A stretch of 64,000 bases of DNA from Thiovibrio frasassiensis (GCF_029607905.1 NZ_JAPHEH010000001.1:1083530-1147529), one strand, 5' to 3'. Positions 52,736-60,357 are shown, counted from the stretch's first letter. Notes: generated from the letters alone by a model not told the origin. Numbers and translations are program-made.

Positions 52736-53482
52736 TCAATTAGGCGGCTCAGGATAAATTATCCGGCCAATCTCGCTTATGTCTCTATAGAAAATACCCT
52801 CTGTTCGAGTCAGATGATCAATCTCATTGGAAATCCCAGAGACAACCAGATCATCATTTAACTTTACACAACATTCGTAGTTGTGCCTAAAGGCAACTTT
52901 GGTAAAATTTACAGAACCGACAAAAGCTACTTCTTCATCTATTACATATAGCTTAGAATGTATGAAGAAATGTTTATCGTCTATTTTTTGATCATAGGGA
53001 GAAACAAATACTCCAAAATCAAATCTTGTGTCATATGTATAATTGAATATGCGTATTTGCTTGACTGAATTGAAAAAGAACAAAAATACTGGTGTAGTAG
53101 CAAAAGACCATAATAATTTATGGTGGTTTGTGTTGTAACCGACAACCCCAACAACAATTGAAGTAACAATCAATAGTGCAGAAAAGAGCATCCAGTCCTT
53201 TCTTCTTTTCTGGCTGTCGGTGTCTAGGTGTTGTTGTTGTGTAATAATTTTCTTATAAATTTCGCCGCGTTTTTCGACATTATTCGCCATGTCGCTCCCC
53301 GTCCGAAGCAACACCCGAACTCCTCTAGCAGTAGCGTCAAGCAACAAGTCAATATACTCAGGAGAAACATAGGGAGAAACCATCTTAATGGTTCTTTTGG
53401 CGGATTTAATACAATGATAAATATCGTCCCCTGCATTTTGCCCGATAAAAATATTATAATCACCCGTGTGGGTTGACAGCAT
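52736..53482 (-). CDS. PLD-like protein with an internal transmembrane insertion
   Basis: 248 residues. The fold is of the phospholipase D/Nuc type. The only complete catalytic motif is HSKLYVID (HxKx4D) followed by FVGSVNFT near residues 175-195. The N-terminal half (KMVSPYVSPEYIDLLLDATARGVRVLLRTG) is the usual first-lobe scaffold without an HKD motif. Between the lobes lie two hydrophobic helices (about 97-116 and 124-140). Active Nuc-like enzymes dimerise through single motifs, so activity is plausible. A role in defence or exclusion is inferred only from its cargo position. It is AT-rich, with GGGGAGAG before the ATG. Confidence 0.75.
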   Translation of the reverse strand: MLSTHTGDYNIFIGQNAGDDIYHCIKSAKRTIKMVSPYVSPEYIDLLLDATARGVRVLLRTGSDMANNVEKRGEIYKKIITQQQHLDTDSQKRRKDWMLFSALLIVTSIVVGVVGYNTNHHKLLWSFATTPVFLFFFNSVKQIRIFNYTYDTRFDFGVFVSPYDQKIDDKHFFIHSKLYVIDEEVAFVGSVNFTKVAFRHNYECCVKLNDDLVVSGISNEIDHLTRTEGIFYRDISEIGRIIYPEPPN

Positions 53483-53496
53483 ACTCTCCCCTTTTT

Positions 53497-55023
53497 CTAT
53501 TTTCCTTGTGTCTTGCCCAAGCTGCGACTCAAGGTCTGTTGGTGCTGTTTCAGCATCGTTTGGGCCGCTTCCCTAACCTTAGGTCTGACCGGTGCCAGCC
53601 GTACCATTTTTTGCGCCTGAAGAATGCCTTTTTCGATTCCGAGGGCCTGCTTTTCCAAAATCCGACGATTCTGTACCCGATCCAAAGCGCCCCTAGGCAA
53701 TTCCCCGGAAATCGGATTTCGCAATTCCCTGTATCGCTCACCGAAATTCTCCACTTCTTTGGCCAGCCGGTCAAGGAATTTGTCAGTTTCCCTATCAATC
53801 GAAACCCCTTTCATCAATCTACTATGCTGACGCAGTACGTCAAGAGCAAGCTCCTTATCAGGCTTACTGGCCTCACTTTTCTTGATCGCTTCCCGCGCAA
53901 GGGCAATATCGCGGGCCGTGCGTTGTTCCAGGCCCGCAAGATATTTCTCTCGGCTTTTCAATTCTTGTCTGGAAAGATGGATAGCAGCAGCCTTGGGCTT
54001 CGGGTTGGTCAATTCGTTTATCAGTTCCCGATATTGCAATGCCTCTCTGCCTAGGCTGCGGACAGTGCTTTCAATTTGGGTTTGCAAGTCCGGCTCGGAC
54101 TTTAAGAGCGCCCGCTTGATATTTCGTGTTTCACCCATAAGCATGGCGCGTTCTGGGCTTTTGGATTTGGTAATTTTCTTGATCTGCTCGTTAAGCCGTA
54201 TGACGGTCTCAAGAATAGCCTCCCGATGCTTCAATGCGTTTACGTCCGGTGCTGCCTTTTCCATCTGGATTCTTAGCCAGTTTTCTTTCTGCCGTAGTTT
54301 TTTTATGCCAGTGTCGATTTCCGCGCGTATCGCCGCCGTGTCCTTCGGTCTATCCCGTTGCAAGGTCGCCACATGGTCAAGGCCAACCTCCCGAAGCGCT
54401 CGGGCGAAGTGGTCACGGATCACAAACAAGTCCGCAGGGTTAAGCTTGAATTTTTTTCCACCTTCCCGGTGGTGGTTTCTCACCAGGATGTGAACGTGCG
54501 GCTTGTCCGCATCCTGGTGCAGCCCTATCAGGTAATCGTATCCCTTCGCGCCAAAATGCTCCTGAGCAACCTCGCGGGCAGCGGCCAGGGTACGGCGCCG
54601 ATTCCGTGGCGTATTGTCCGCACCGGCAGAAAAAACAATGTGCGTTACATCGCGGGGTGGGCGTTTGGTTCCCGGGTTGGCCCGTTCAAAGTCCTTAGCC
54701 CATTCCTCAAAAATCTTTTGAATATCCCCTTGCCCGCGATAGATAAAGCCACCATGATCTTCAAGTTCTATCTCCTGACTTGGGTCGATGTCCTTGCCGA
54801 TGCGCCCAATGTATTCCATGAGCAAACGAGCCTGAGAGCCTCGTGCGAAAGAAACCACCTTAACAACGGCCTCAGGTCCGCCCTGGTGAGTCGCCTTTAC
54901 GTAGTTCGGCGAGGACAGCCTGAGCCGCAAAGCCGCAGCAGCGCTGTTGTGACTTTTGCCTCCCCTCTTCGCGTGCGGGGCCTCCTGTTCGTGGTCCTCA
55001 CGCGCTCTTTCTGAGGTCTTCAA
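53497..55023 (-). CDS. relaxase, MOBP/VirD2-like
   Basis: 508 residues from a TTG that overlaps mobC by 26 bp; the true start may lie further in. The N-terminal relaxase domain has a candidate catalytic tyrosine in LLMEYIGRIG and the metal-binding three-histidine motif in LHQDADKPHVHILV. The C-terminal half (about 230-500) is long and helical with coiled coils. It would nick the element at oriT and pilot the strand through a helper's T4SS. MobC lies just upstream and the iteron/repeat region upstream of mobC is the probable oriT. Confidence 0.88.
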   Translation of the reverse strand: MKTSERAREDHEQEAPHAKRGGKSHNSAAAALRLRLSSPNYVKATHQGGPEAVVKVVSFARGSQARLLMEYIGRIGKDIDPSQEIELEDHGGFIYRGQGDIQKIFEEWAKDFERANPGTKRPPRDVTHIVFSAGADNTPRNRRRTLAAAREVAQEHFGAKGYDYLIGLHQDADKPHVHILVRNHHREGGKKFKLNPADLFVIRDHFARALREVGLDHVATLQRDRPKDTAAIRAEIDTGIKKLRQKENWLRIQMEKAAPDVNALKHREAILETVIRLNEQIKKITKSKSPERAMLMGETRNIKRALLKSEPDLQTQIESTVRSLGREALQYRELINELTNPKPKAAAIHLSRQELKSREKYLAGLEQRTARDIALAREAIKKSEASKPDKELALDVLRQHSRLMKGVSIDRETDKFLDRLAKEVENFGERYRELRNPISGELPRGALDRVQNRRILEKQALGIEKGILQAQKMVRLAPVRPKVREAAQTMLKQHQQTLSRSLGKTQGK

Positions 55024-55372
55024 TCACTGCCTCCAAGAGTTGTCGTGCCTCCCAAAATTGTCGCCGCAAATCAAAATGGACTTGGGCTAGTTCCGAGGTG
55101 TCCAGCGTGTCATGCACATTGAAGAAATGGGCAAGTTGATTGAGATTGTTCCCGGCCCTGTGAAATTCAGCCCGCAAGGCCAGGAGGTCCACCCGAAGGC
55201 CCGCCGTGTCTTCAATCCGCTGGGCGTTGTCCTGCAAATATAACTTGAGGGCGCGGCGAATTACCTGGGCAGGTTTGACATTTTCCTGCTCGGCACGTTT
55301 CAGCAAAGGCCCGGCTAAATCGTTTAGCCGGATGCTCGGCGTGGCCGAATATCCTTTTTTTGTCTGTGCCAT
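54998..55372 (-). CDS. MobC-like mobilisation accessory protein (RHH)
   Basis: 124 residues with AAAGGA 9 nt before the ATG. The N-terminal part is ribbon-helix-helix-like (SIRLNDLAGPLLKRAEQENV), and the middle has the GNNLNQLAHFFN motif characteristic of MobC/MbeC proteins that load the relaxase at oriT. It overlaps the relaxase start and is transcribed away from the iteron region, which it probably binds. Confidence 0.85.
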   Translation of the reverse strand: MAQTKKGYSATPSIRLNDLAGPLLKRAEQENVKPAQVIRRALKLYLQDNAQRIEDTAGLRVDLLALRAEFHRAGNNLNQLAHFFNVHDTLDTSELAQVHFDLRRQFWEARQLLEAVIEDLRKSA

Positions 55373-55578
55373 TTGTCTTGTCCTTTGGCCGGGTTCCCTT
55401 CAGGGAAGGCCAATCTTTTTCGGGTGCTGTCCCCCGAAAAAGCGGGAAAAAGCCGAAGGCGACACCTAATTGTGCCACAATTAGGGTATCCCGCCTTTTG
55501 AAAACAACGATCAAAAGCGTCGCTTTGAGACCACTTTTATCCTTTAGGGGGCTTTTCCTTGTGCTTTTTCAGATTGGC

Positions 55579-55675
55579 CAGACTGCTATAAGGCTATTTC
55601 AACCCGCTAGAAGGTCATTTCAACCCGCTAGAACCAAGTATCAACCCGCTAGAAGCCCAAAAGTCCCTGCTATAC
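55579..55675. repeat. 21-bp-phased iteron array, candidate oriT or control region
   Basis: Three exact 13-bp copies of CAACCCGCTAGAA start at 55600, 55621 and 55642, a period of exactly 21 bp (two helical turns). Degenerate copies sit in phase on both sides: CAGACTGCTATAA at 55579 and GTCCCTGCTATAC at 55663. The array lies 227 bp upstream of mobC in a stretch (55373-55796) that holds no gene. Confidence 0.8.
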
Positions 55676-55724
55676 CAAAAACCAAACCGATGGGTTCATC
55701 TTGTTTGGCCTGTGCGTATATTTT

Positions 55725-55833
55725 AGAAATTTTCCTGGTAGGTATGCGCATCATTCCATGAAATCCATAACCATCTAGAATTATGATATTTTTTATTCAC
55801 TTTTTCAGAATTTCCCTGGTAGGTATGCGCATC
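55725..55833. repeat. direct repeat in the mobC upstream region
   Basis: CCTGGTAGGTATGCGCATC occurs at 55734-55752 and 55815-55833, 81 bp apart, and the similarity extends left (AGAA-TTT). With the phased iterons beside it, this is the likeliest site for the origin of transfer. I do not recognise a canonical nic sequence. Confidence 0.6.
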
Positions 55834-56186
55834 CCCGGAAGAGCTTGATTGCAAGAGGCTTTCCGGGGTCTGATTCCCTGCGGTTTTCCGGTTACAGGGG
55901 GGCATGAAAGGAGGAAAGCGCGAAGGAGAAGAATTTTCCTGTTTCTTTCCGTGATAAAATGTGATGCTCCAGGGGCCGAATCCGTCACCATGTTGGCATC
56001 ATTTTTTGGGCGACTTTTTTTATGCCTCCAGTGGCAAATAAAAATACAACACCCGGAATCAGCCTTTAGGCCCGCTACCATGAATTTTTCGCAGACGGTT
56101 GGGGTCTTGCATGATTGGCACTCCTGGGGATACTGCTCAGGGAAAACGGGCTGGAACGGGACTTTTTTTTTCTTGGTGGTTGCCAT
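55797..56186 (-). CDS. cysteine-rich small protein, unknown
   Basis: 129 residues from the ATG at 56186 (GAGGA 8 nt upstream). The N-terminal half carries clustered cysteines (QECQSCKTPTVCEKF, then SGCCIFICHW) that could bind zinc or a cluster. The C-terminal half is basic and less convincing, and it reads through one of the direct repeats. The start is 12 bp after the previous gene in a tight operon, which supports translation. It might extend from the T4SS fragment's operon. Unrecognised. Confidence 0.5.
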   Translation of the reverse strand: MATTKKKKVPFQPVFPEQYPQECQSCKTPTVCEKFMVAGLKADSGCCIFICHWRHKKSRPKNDANMVTDSAPGASHFITERNRKILLLRAFLLSCPPVTGKPQGIRPRKASCNQALPGMRIPTREILKK

Positions 56187-56197
56187 ATCAAAGATCC

Positions 56198-56554
56198 TCA
56201 AAAGTAATTGAACAGCACAACAACGACACAGCCTATTGCCAGCCACTTGATAAGGCGGTCAATGGATTCACGAAGAGGAAGCACGTTTTTTTCAATTACA
56301 CTGCGCTGTTCTTCGCTAATTTCACATTTAGGCAGCCAGTGTGCTTGTATTGCCAATGCTGCCCTAAAGCCGCCGAGGCCGGCGCTCGTTGCGAGAACAA
56401 TCATAACAAAGTCAAATAGCCCAGGGCGGCCTTGAGGAACGGGCACAACCGCTTTCCAAGCGGGGGGCAATAAGACGGCGATTGTTACGCCGACAGTTAA
56501 TACAGCCATGCACAGGCCCGTCATCTTGTAATAGTTTCCGCGTGTCTGTTCCAT
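56198..56554 (-). CDS. small membrane protein downstream of trbL
   Basis: 118 residues with GGGAGA before the ATG and only 2 bp after the trbL-like stop. Three hydrophobic segments are visible (about 11-31, 45-66, 97-117), with a charged loop EISEEQRSVIEKNVLPLRESIDRL between the last two. I do not recognise it. Its position in a trbJ-K-L-like run suggests a T4SS accessory or exclusion protein. Confidence 0.65.
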   Translation of the reverse strand: MEQTRGNYYKMTGLCMAVLTVGVTIAVLLPPAWKAVVPVPQGRPGLFDFVMIVLATSAGLGGFRAALAIQAHWLPKCEISEEQRSVIEKNVLPLRESIDRLIKWLAIGCVVVVLFNYF

Positions 56555-56556
56555 GT

Positions 56557-57741
56557 CTACTCTCCCTTATAAATTCCTTTGAGTCGGCTATATGCCCGGC
56601 CAGCACCGCCCGGAAGACTTGAAAGGCCACGATCTGCTAAATTTCCAACAAATTTTCCGGCTGGCCTTATACCCCCCTTCATTCCTTGTCCCATTGCTCC
56701 AGCGACAAGCCCCATGCCTGCCGCGATCCCGGCGGTCGAGCCAGCTTGGCCACCGGAAAACATTGCCGCAAAATCTGGTGCTTTGAGGATAAGCGCGATG
56801 GAAACCAATGCCCAGAAAATGGCAAAGAAATAATCGCGGGTGAATATTTCCCGTGTTTCTTGGGCGGATGCTATCAAGCGCGCGAGGCTTTCGTTGAGGC
56901 CGAAAATGCAGATGGACATTACGATGGAAGCAAAAACGATGAGCAGGCCGTAGTTAAAGACTCCGCGCAGCCATGAGTAAAAGACAAACCGGGTTTGACT
57001 GAAGGCGGCAAAGAAAATACAGATGCCGCCCACCAGATAAAGAATATTCAGGCTGAAATATCCTATGACGATGATTGCCATAAATGCCCCATACAAAAAG
57101 GCATAGATGACCGTTAGAGTGATAACGGCAAACCACATCTTCACTTTGAGAAAATCGAGCATCCCGACGCTTGATTCAATGGCATTGGTTGCGCCGTTAA
57201 GCCTGGAAATCATTTCATCCAGAGCGTTGAAGACGCTAAAAGAATCTGTCGCGTGGTTCATGCCACCCGCAGCCAGAGCTTTTGTCGCAAAAAAATCCGC
57301 AAGACCCATAAAAAAGCCGGTGATGTGCGGAGTAAACCAACTGCTATACACATTTGATTCCAGGACGAAGCTATGTATAAAAACCACAAGAAGGATACTC
57401 ACGATCGTTTGCTTCGTGGCTTCCTTGAACCAACCCACTGCAACCCCATATCCACCCAAGACGATGTACAGGGTAACAAAGACCCTTATGAACCCACCGA
57501 ACGACTGCATAAGGGCAGGATAAACAGCGTTATGAAATTCTTGAAGCTGATCGCTCATCCTTGCAAAAAGTTCACCTGAAAAGCCCTTAAAGCTCTGCGT
57601 TGTCCCGGAATCGGCGTCGCTCTCCCCGCTCCAATCATCAGATGAAGCTGAATAACCTTCGTCAATGGCGAAGGCCGACGGCACATGTACAACCGCCACG
57701 GACAGGGAGAACAGAAGCATGAACAACAAGAAAATTCGCAT
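56557..57741 (-). CDS. trbL: TrbL/VirB6-like conjugal transfer membrane protein
   Basis: 394 residues. A signal-like first helix (about 1-25) is followed by an acidic periplasmic segment and at least six membrane spans (about 82-105, 112-130, 195-225, 228-250, 262-285, 300-325). A Gly/Ala-rich cytoplasmic tail (GGQAGSTAGIAAGMGLVAGA) is typical of TrbL/VirB6. In T4SS machines this protein forms the inner-membrane channel base. Its ATG overlaps the stop of the upstream small secreted protein (TAATG). No other core T4SS gene is present in the element apart from the trbJ/trbK-like genes. Confidence 0.85.
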   Translation of the reverse strand: MRIFLLFMLLFSLSVAVVHVPSAFAIDEGYSASSDDWSGESDADSGTTQSFKGFSGELFARMSDQLQEFHNAVYPALMQSFGGFIRVFVTLYIVLGGYGVAVGWFKEATKQTIVSILLVVFIHSFVLESNVYSSWFTPHITGFFMGLADFFATKALAAGGMNHATDSFSVFNALDEMISRLNGATNAIESSVGMLDFLKVKMWFAVITLTVIYAFLYGAFMAIIVIGYFSLNILYLVGGICIFFAAFSQTRFVFYSWLRGVFNYGLLIVFASIVMSICIFGLNESLARLIASAQETREIFTRDYFFAIFWALVSIALILKAPDFAAMFSGGQAGSTAGIAAGMGLVAGAMGQGMKGGIRPAGKFVGNLADRGLSSLPGGAGRAYSRLKGIYKGE

Positions 57742-57833
57742 TATTCCGCCCCCAATATTTTACGGAAATCCTTTCCGGTCAAATTTTGAGGGTCATATCC
57801 CTTTTTCCTTAAATCCCTTGCCGCCCACCCTTC
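57741..57833 (-). repeat. duplicated C-terminal tail, copy 1
   Basis: Encodes the last 30 residues of the trbK-position protein. At DNA level it matches 58019-58114 with scattered, mostly synonymous changes. It reads EGWAARDLRKKGY...TGKDFRKILGAE. Confidence 0.85.
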
Positions 57834-58022
57834 CTGGTTTTTGCTTTTTTGTGAGTTTTCCCCAAAAATATTCTTTTTCGGTTTTTTCTCCGGCGGTGCA
57901 GGCTGGGGCGAATCTTTCTCCTGCGTGGTGGTTTGTCCCACAGCCATGGCCGGACCGTTGGAATACGCTGCTATCATTGCCACAATCGTCAATACGAAAA
58001 TAAACTTGCGCATCATCTTCAT
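57741..58022 (-). CDS. small secreted protein in trbK position, sharing a C-terminal tail with the trbJ-like protein
   Basis: 93 residues (starts at 58022 or 58016; GGAGG precedes both). It has a signal peptide to about residue 27 (ending GPAMA), a Pro/Lys-rich linker, and a 30-residue C-terminus beginning EGWAARDLRKKGYDPQN. That tail is nearly identical to the end of the neighbouring trbJ-like protein. In IncP plasmids the gene between trbJ and trbL is trbK, the entry-exclusion protein. This product occupies that slot but lacks a lipobox cysteine. An exclusion function is inference from order. Confidence 0.75.
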   Translation of the reverse strand: MKMMRKFIFVLTIVAMIAAYSNGPAMAVGQTTTQEKDSPQPAPPEKKPKKNIFGENSQKSKNQEGWAARDLRKKGYDPQNLTGKDFRKILGAE

Positions 58023-58114
58023 TCCTCCGCATTCAATATTTTACGGAAATCCTTCCCTGTCATGTTCTGAGGGTCGTACCCCTTTTTTCTTAAATCCCTT
58101 GCTGCCCATCCCTC
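58019..58114 (-). repeat. duplicated C-terminal tail, copy 2
   Basis: Encodes the last 31 residues of the trbJ-like protein. It differs from copy 1 by Leu/Met, Gly/Asn and one extra Glu. Confidence 0.85.
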
Positions 58115-58885
58115 GGTTGATCCAGAGCCGCCGCTTTGCGTTTGCATCCGCTGTTGCATGGTTGCTTCACTTACCCCCTGGTAATTCATCAAGGCGTAGC
58201 TCTCCCCGATCTTGGCGGCTATGGCCGACATTTCCGCAAGCACCTTGAGGATTTCAGCCAGAAAACGGTTGCTCAAATCCTGGGCGTCCTTGATGTTCTC
58301 GGTCTGGTCTATCTGTTCAACCAGCCCTTCTATCGTTTTCAACCGTTGCGGCATGGTCCTTAATATTTCGTCGCTGGCCTCAATGTTGCCCCGCAAGGAG
58401 GCTTGTTTGACCTGATAAATCTGGTCAAGGTGCTTCAATTTTTCCGCGCTCTTTTTCAGGTCGCGCGGGTCCACCCAATGCGTGTCAAGAATCTTGCCCA
58501 CAGCGTAAAAGCCGTCTTCCCCAACCTCAAGGCCCGCGTCGCCAACGGAAAGCCATTTTTTGGCTGATCCTTGAATGGTGGTGGGGGTTGCTTCCAGCTT
58601 TTTCCTGACCCGCTGCAAGTCGTCAACAAGCCCCTTGGCCCGGTTGTAATTGCCCATTACTGCCCGTTGCGTCTTGTCCGCCGTGGTTTTGATCCCGCCC
58701 AAGGTGTCAACCTGCTTTTGTGCTTCGGCAAGCTGCTTTTGCGCTTCGGCAATCTGCTTGACGTAATAGGTGTACGCCTGGACATCAGTTGTTGGCATTG
58801 CAGCCCACGCAGACGGCACAGGCAGGGCGAGGGCCACCACCAGGAGAGCGCTTATTGCCTTACACAAGATAGTTACTCGCCGCAT
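58019..58885 (-). CDS. TrbJ/VirB5-like conjugal transfer protein
   Basis: 288 residues from the ATG at 58885 (GGGGGCGG upstream; a start at 58912 is possible). It has a signal peptide ending PSAWA and a long periplasmic coiled-coil body (YYVKQIAEAQKQLAEAQKQVDTL; later LKHLDQIYQVKQASL and MPQRLKTIEGLVEQ), as in TrbJ/VirB5 minor pilins that sit at the pilus tip and affect recipient choice. It ends with the tail shared with the next gene. It overlaps the DnaC-like gene by 13 bp and is followed by the trbK- and trbL-position genes, the IncP order. Confidence 0.8.
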   Translation of the reverse strand: MRRVTILCKAISALLVVALALPVPSAWAAMPTTDVQAYTYYVKQIAEAQKQLAEAQKQVDTLGGIKTTADKTQRAVMGNYNRAKGLVDDLQRVRKKLEATPTTIQGSAKKWLSVGDAGLEVGEDGFYAVGKILDTHWVDPRDLKKSAEKLKHLDQIYQVKQASLRGNIEASDEILRTMPQRLKTIEGLVEQIDQTENIKDAQDLSNRFLAEILKVLAEMSAIAAKIGESYALMNYQGVSEATMQQRMQTQSGGSGSTEGWAARDLRKKGYDPQNMTGKDFRKILNAEE

Positions 58886-59625
58886 TGCCGCCGCCCCCTG
58901 TGACTTTCCCAATAAAATTCGACCAATACCCCATGATTTTCACGGAGGCGGTCATATGCGGCACCCCCGAGATAGCTACCCATTTCTGTGGGAAGCAGGT
59001 TGGAGATTACGATGGTTGGCCGCATTGCCCGATATCGAGCATCGATCACTTGGAATAGTGTGATTTTTTCCGCCCCTGAGCCATATTGGCGACCGACTTC
59101 ATCAAGAATCAGCAGGTCTACATCGGCGAACCGCTCGATAATTTCTGTTTCTTTCTCAGATGATTGGGGGTCCCATGTAGCCCGGACGCGCTGTATTACC
59201 TCCGCGACAGTGAGAAGGAGGGAGGAATACCCTTGTTGGCTTACTTGGCGCGCTATGGCGCATGCCAGATGGTTTTTGCCTGTCCCGACATTTCCTTGCA
59301 GCACCATGCACACGCCTTTTTCATGCATTTGTTTGAAGTCATCTGCATATTTTCTACAGGAGTATAGGGCGGCTTCTTGCTCAGGTAATTCCACGCTAAA
59401 GGTGTCGAAGGTGCAGTTCGCAAAGCGAGGAGGGATTAATGTGCGTTGCAAAAGGGTCTGCAGTTGCGTATCGCGGCGGCAAGCCGGGCAACCTATCGGC
59501 GTCACAGCAAGCCATTCCTGTTTCTCCTGGTTATATACCGACCGCAACCATGGGCCGTGACTAGGGCATTCTTCATAATACTTTTCTTCTGGTGGGTCAG
59601 GGGGTTCAGATGTATTTGATGACAT
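58873..59625 (-). CDS. DnaC-like helicase loader (AAA+ ATPase)
   Basis: 250 residues from the ATG at 59625 (AAGGAG 7 nt upstream; the GTG at 59634 is too close to that site). The N-terminal region has a zinc-type arrangement (CPSHG, CPACRRD) and the C-terminal AAA+ core has Walker A GNVGTGKNHLACAI and Walker B LLILDEVG. The GKN variant is that of E. coli DnaC itself. It would load the replicative helicase on the origin. It starts inside the end of the initiator gene (20-bp overlap), the O-P arrangement of lambdoid phages. Confidence 0.9.
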   Translation of the reverse strand: MSSNTSEPPDPPEEKYYEECPSHGPWLRSVYNQEKQEWLAVTPIGCPACRRDTQLQTLLQRTLIPPRFANCTFDTFSVELPEQEAALYSCRKYADDFKQMHEKGVCMVLQGNVGTGKNHLACAIARQVSQQGYSSLLLTVAEVIQRVRATWDPQSSEKETEIIERFADVDLLILDEVGRQYGSGAEKITLFQVIDARYRAMRPTIVISNLLPTEMGSYLGGAAYDRLRENHGVLVEFYWESHRGRRQCGE

Positions 59626-60046
59626 TTTTTTCACTCCTTGCGCGTTGGTTCTTTTGGGGTAATTGATGTTTCTTTATGGTTATGCCCGCAGATTTTGCGG
59701 GGGCTCCCGCAGAATCTGCGGGGGTGGGGTGCACATTCTGCGGGGGGGTGCGCATATTTTGCGGGGGTGCAGAAACTGCGGGGGTGCATATTTTGCGGGG
59801 GTCGAAAATATAGAGAGTTGATCGGCCTGGTCTGTCTGTACGGGTAAGGATGCCTTCGTTTACAAGAGCGGCCAAGTGGCCTTGAATTGCGCGAGCGCAC
59901 ATCCTGCATTTTTGGACCAGGTGAGGATCTACCGATGGCCAGCACCGGCCATCATCATCCGCACAATCAGCCAACGCCAGAGCGACGAGTTTTTTGCCAC
60001 TCGGAAGATTTGATGCCCAAACTGCTGTCATCAGCTTGATGCTCAT
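59606..60046 (-). CDS. HTH replication initiator with origin iterons inside the gene
   Basis: 146 residues. The N-terminal half is a winged-helix DNA-binding domain like the N-terminus of phage replication initiators and RepO-type proteins (VALALADCADDDGRCWPSVD, then AIQGHLAALVNEGILTR and a wing RSTLYIF). The middle (about 82-120) is a low-complexity Pro/Ala run that is simply the translation of six GC-rich iterons. The C-terminus is basic. It is followed by an overlapping DnaC-like loader, so together they make a compact lambda-type replicon. Confidence 0.82.
   Translation of the reverse strand: MSIKLMTAVWASNLPSGKKLVALALADCADDDGRCWPSVDPHLVQKCRMCARAIQGHLAALVNEGILTRTDRPGRSTLYIFDPRKICTPAVSAPPQNMRTPPQNVHPTPADSAGAPAKSAGITIKKHQLPQKNQRARSEKNVIKYI
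59688..59801. repeat. six 16-bp iterons inside the initiator gene, candidate origin of replication
   Basis: Units of the form GCANANTNTGCGGGGG start at 59688, 59709, 59731, 59752, 59769 and 59786 (steps 21, 22, 21, 17, 17). Each core is a small palindrome (GCAGAATCTGC is perfect). An AT-rich stretch lies at about 59650-59685, downstream in the gene's direction. Position and design match the lambda origin inside gene O. Confidence 0.8.
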
Positions 60047-60056
60047 TTTCGGCTAT

Positions 60057-60347
60057 TTACTCCTGTGTGGAGGATTGGCGTTCATGTGCAATCGACTCCG
60101 CTTTAGTGGGCCTGCCACGTCGGCGGGGTATTGGTGGGCTGTCGCTGCCATCAAGGGTTGTGACCACCGCTGAAACCGGAAACATGATCCTGCTTCCGAT
60201 CCGTCGCCAGGGGATGAGAAATCTGCCTGCGCGTACTTCTTTGCGGATGTAGCAGGTTGATAAATGGATCAGTGGGGCCAGTTCCTCCACCGATAAGGTG
60301 ATCCGGTCGGGGTACATGGTGCGGATGATATCCATGGTGGTGGTCAT
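60057..60347 (-). CDS. small HTH protein, element control or replication
   Basis: 96 residues from the ATG at 60347 (GAGAGG 6 nt upstream; longer frames overlap the previous gene). A helix-turn-helix of the excisionase/MerR type is likely (LSVEELAPLIHLSTCYIRKEV, then FLIPWRRIGSRIMFPVSAV). The C-terminal tail is basic (PRRRGRPTKAES) and resembles an AT-hook. It lies between the AlpA-like gene and the initiator and may act in excision or copy control. Confidence 0.7.
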   Translation of the reverse strand: MTTTMDIIRTMYPDRITLSVEELAPLIHLSTCYIRKEVRAGRFLIPWRRIGSRIMFPVSAVVTTLDGSDSPPIPRRRGRPTKAESIAHERQSSTQE

Positions 60348-60357
60348 CGTTGGCCTC

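Noticed and set aside
53472-54493. Plus-strand frames opposite the relaxase
   Set aside because: Antisense shadows of the relaxase; no start signals and no recognisable domains.
55600-55654. CRISPR-like array
   Set aside because: Three 13-bp repeats with 8-bp gaps are too short for spacers and have strict helical phasing instead.
59688-59801. CRISPR-like array
   Set aside because: Units are 16 bp with 1-6 bp between them and no spacers; they are iterons within a coding region.
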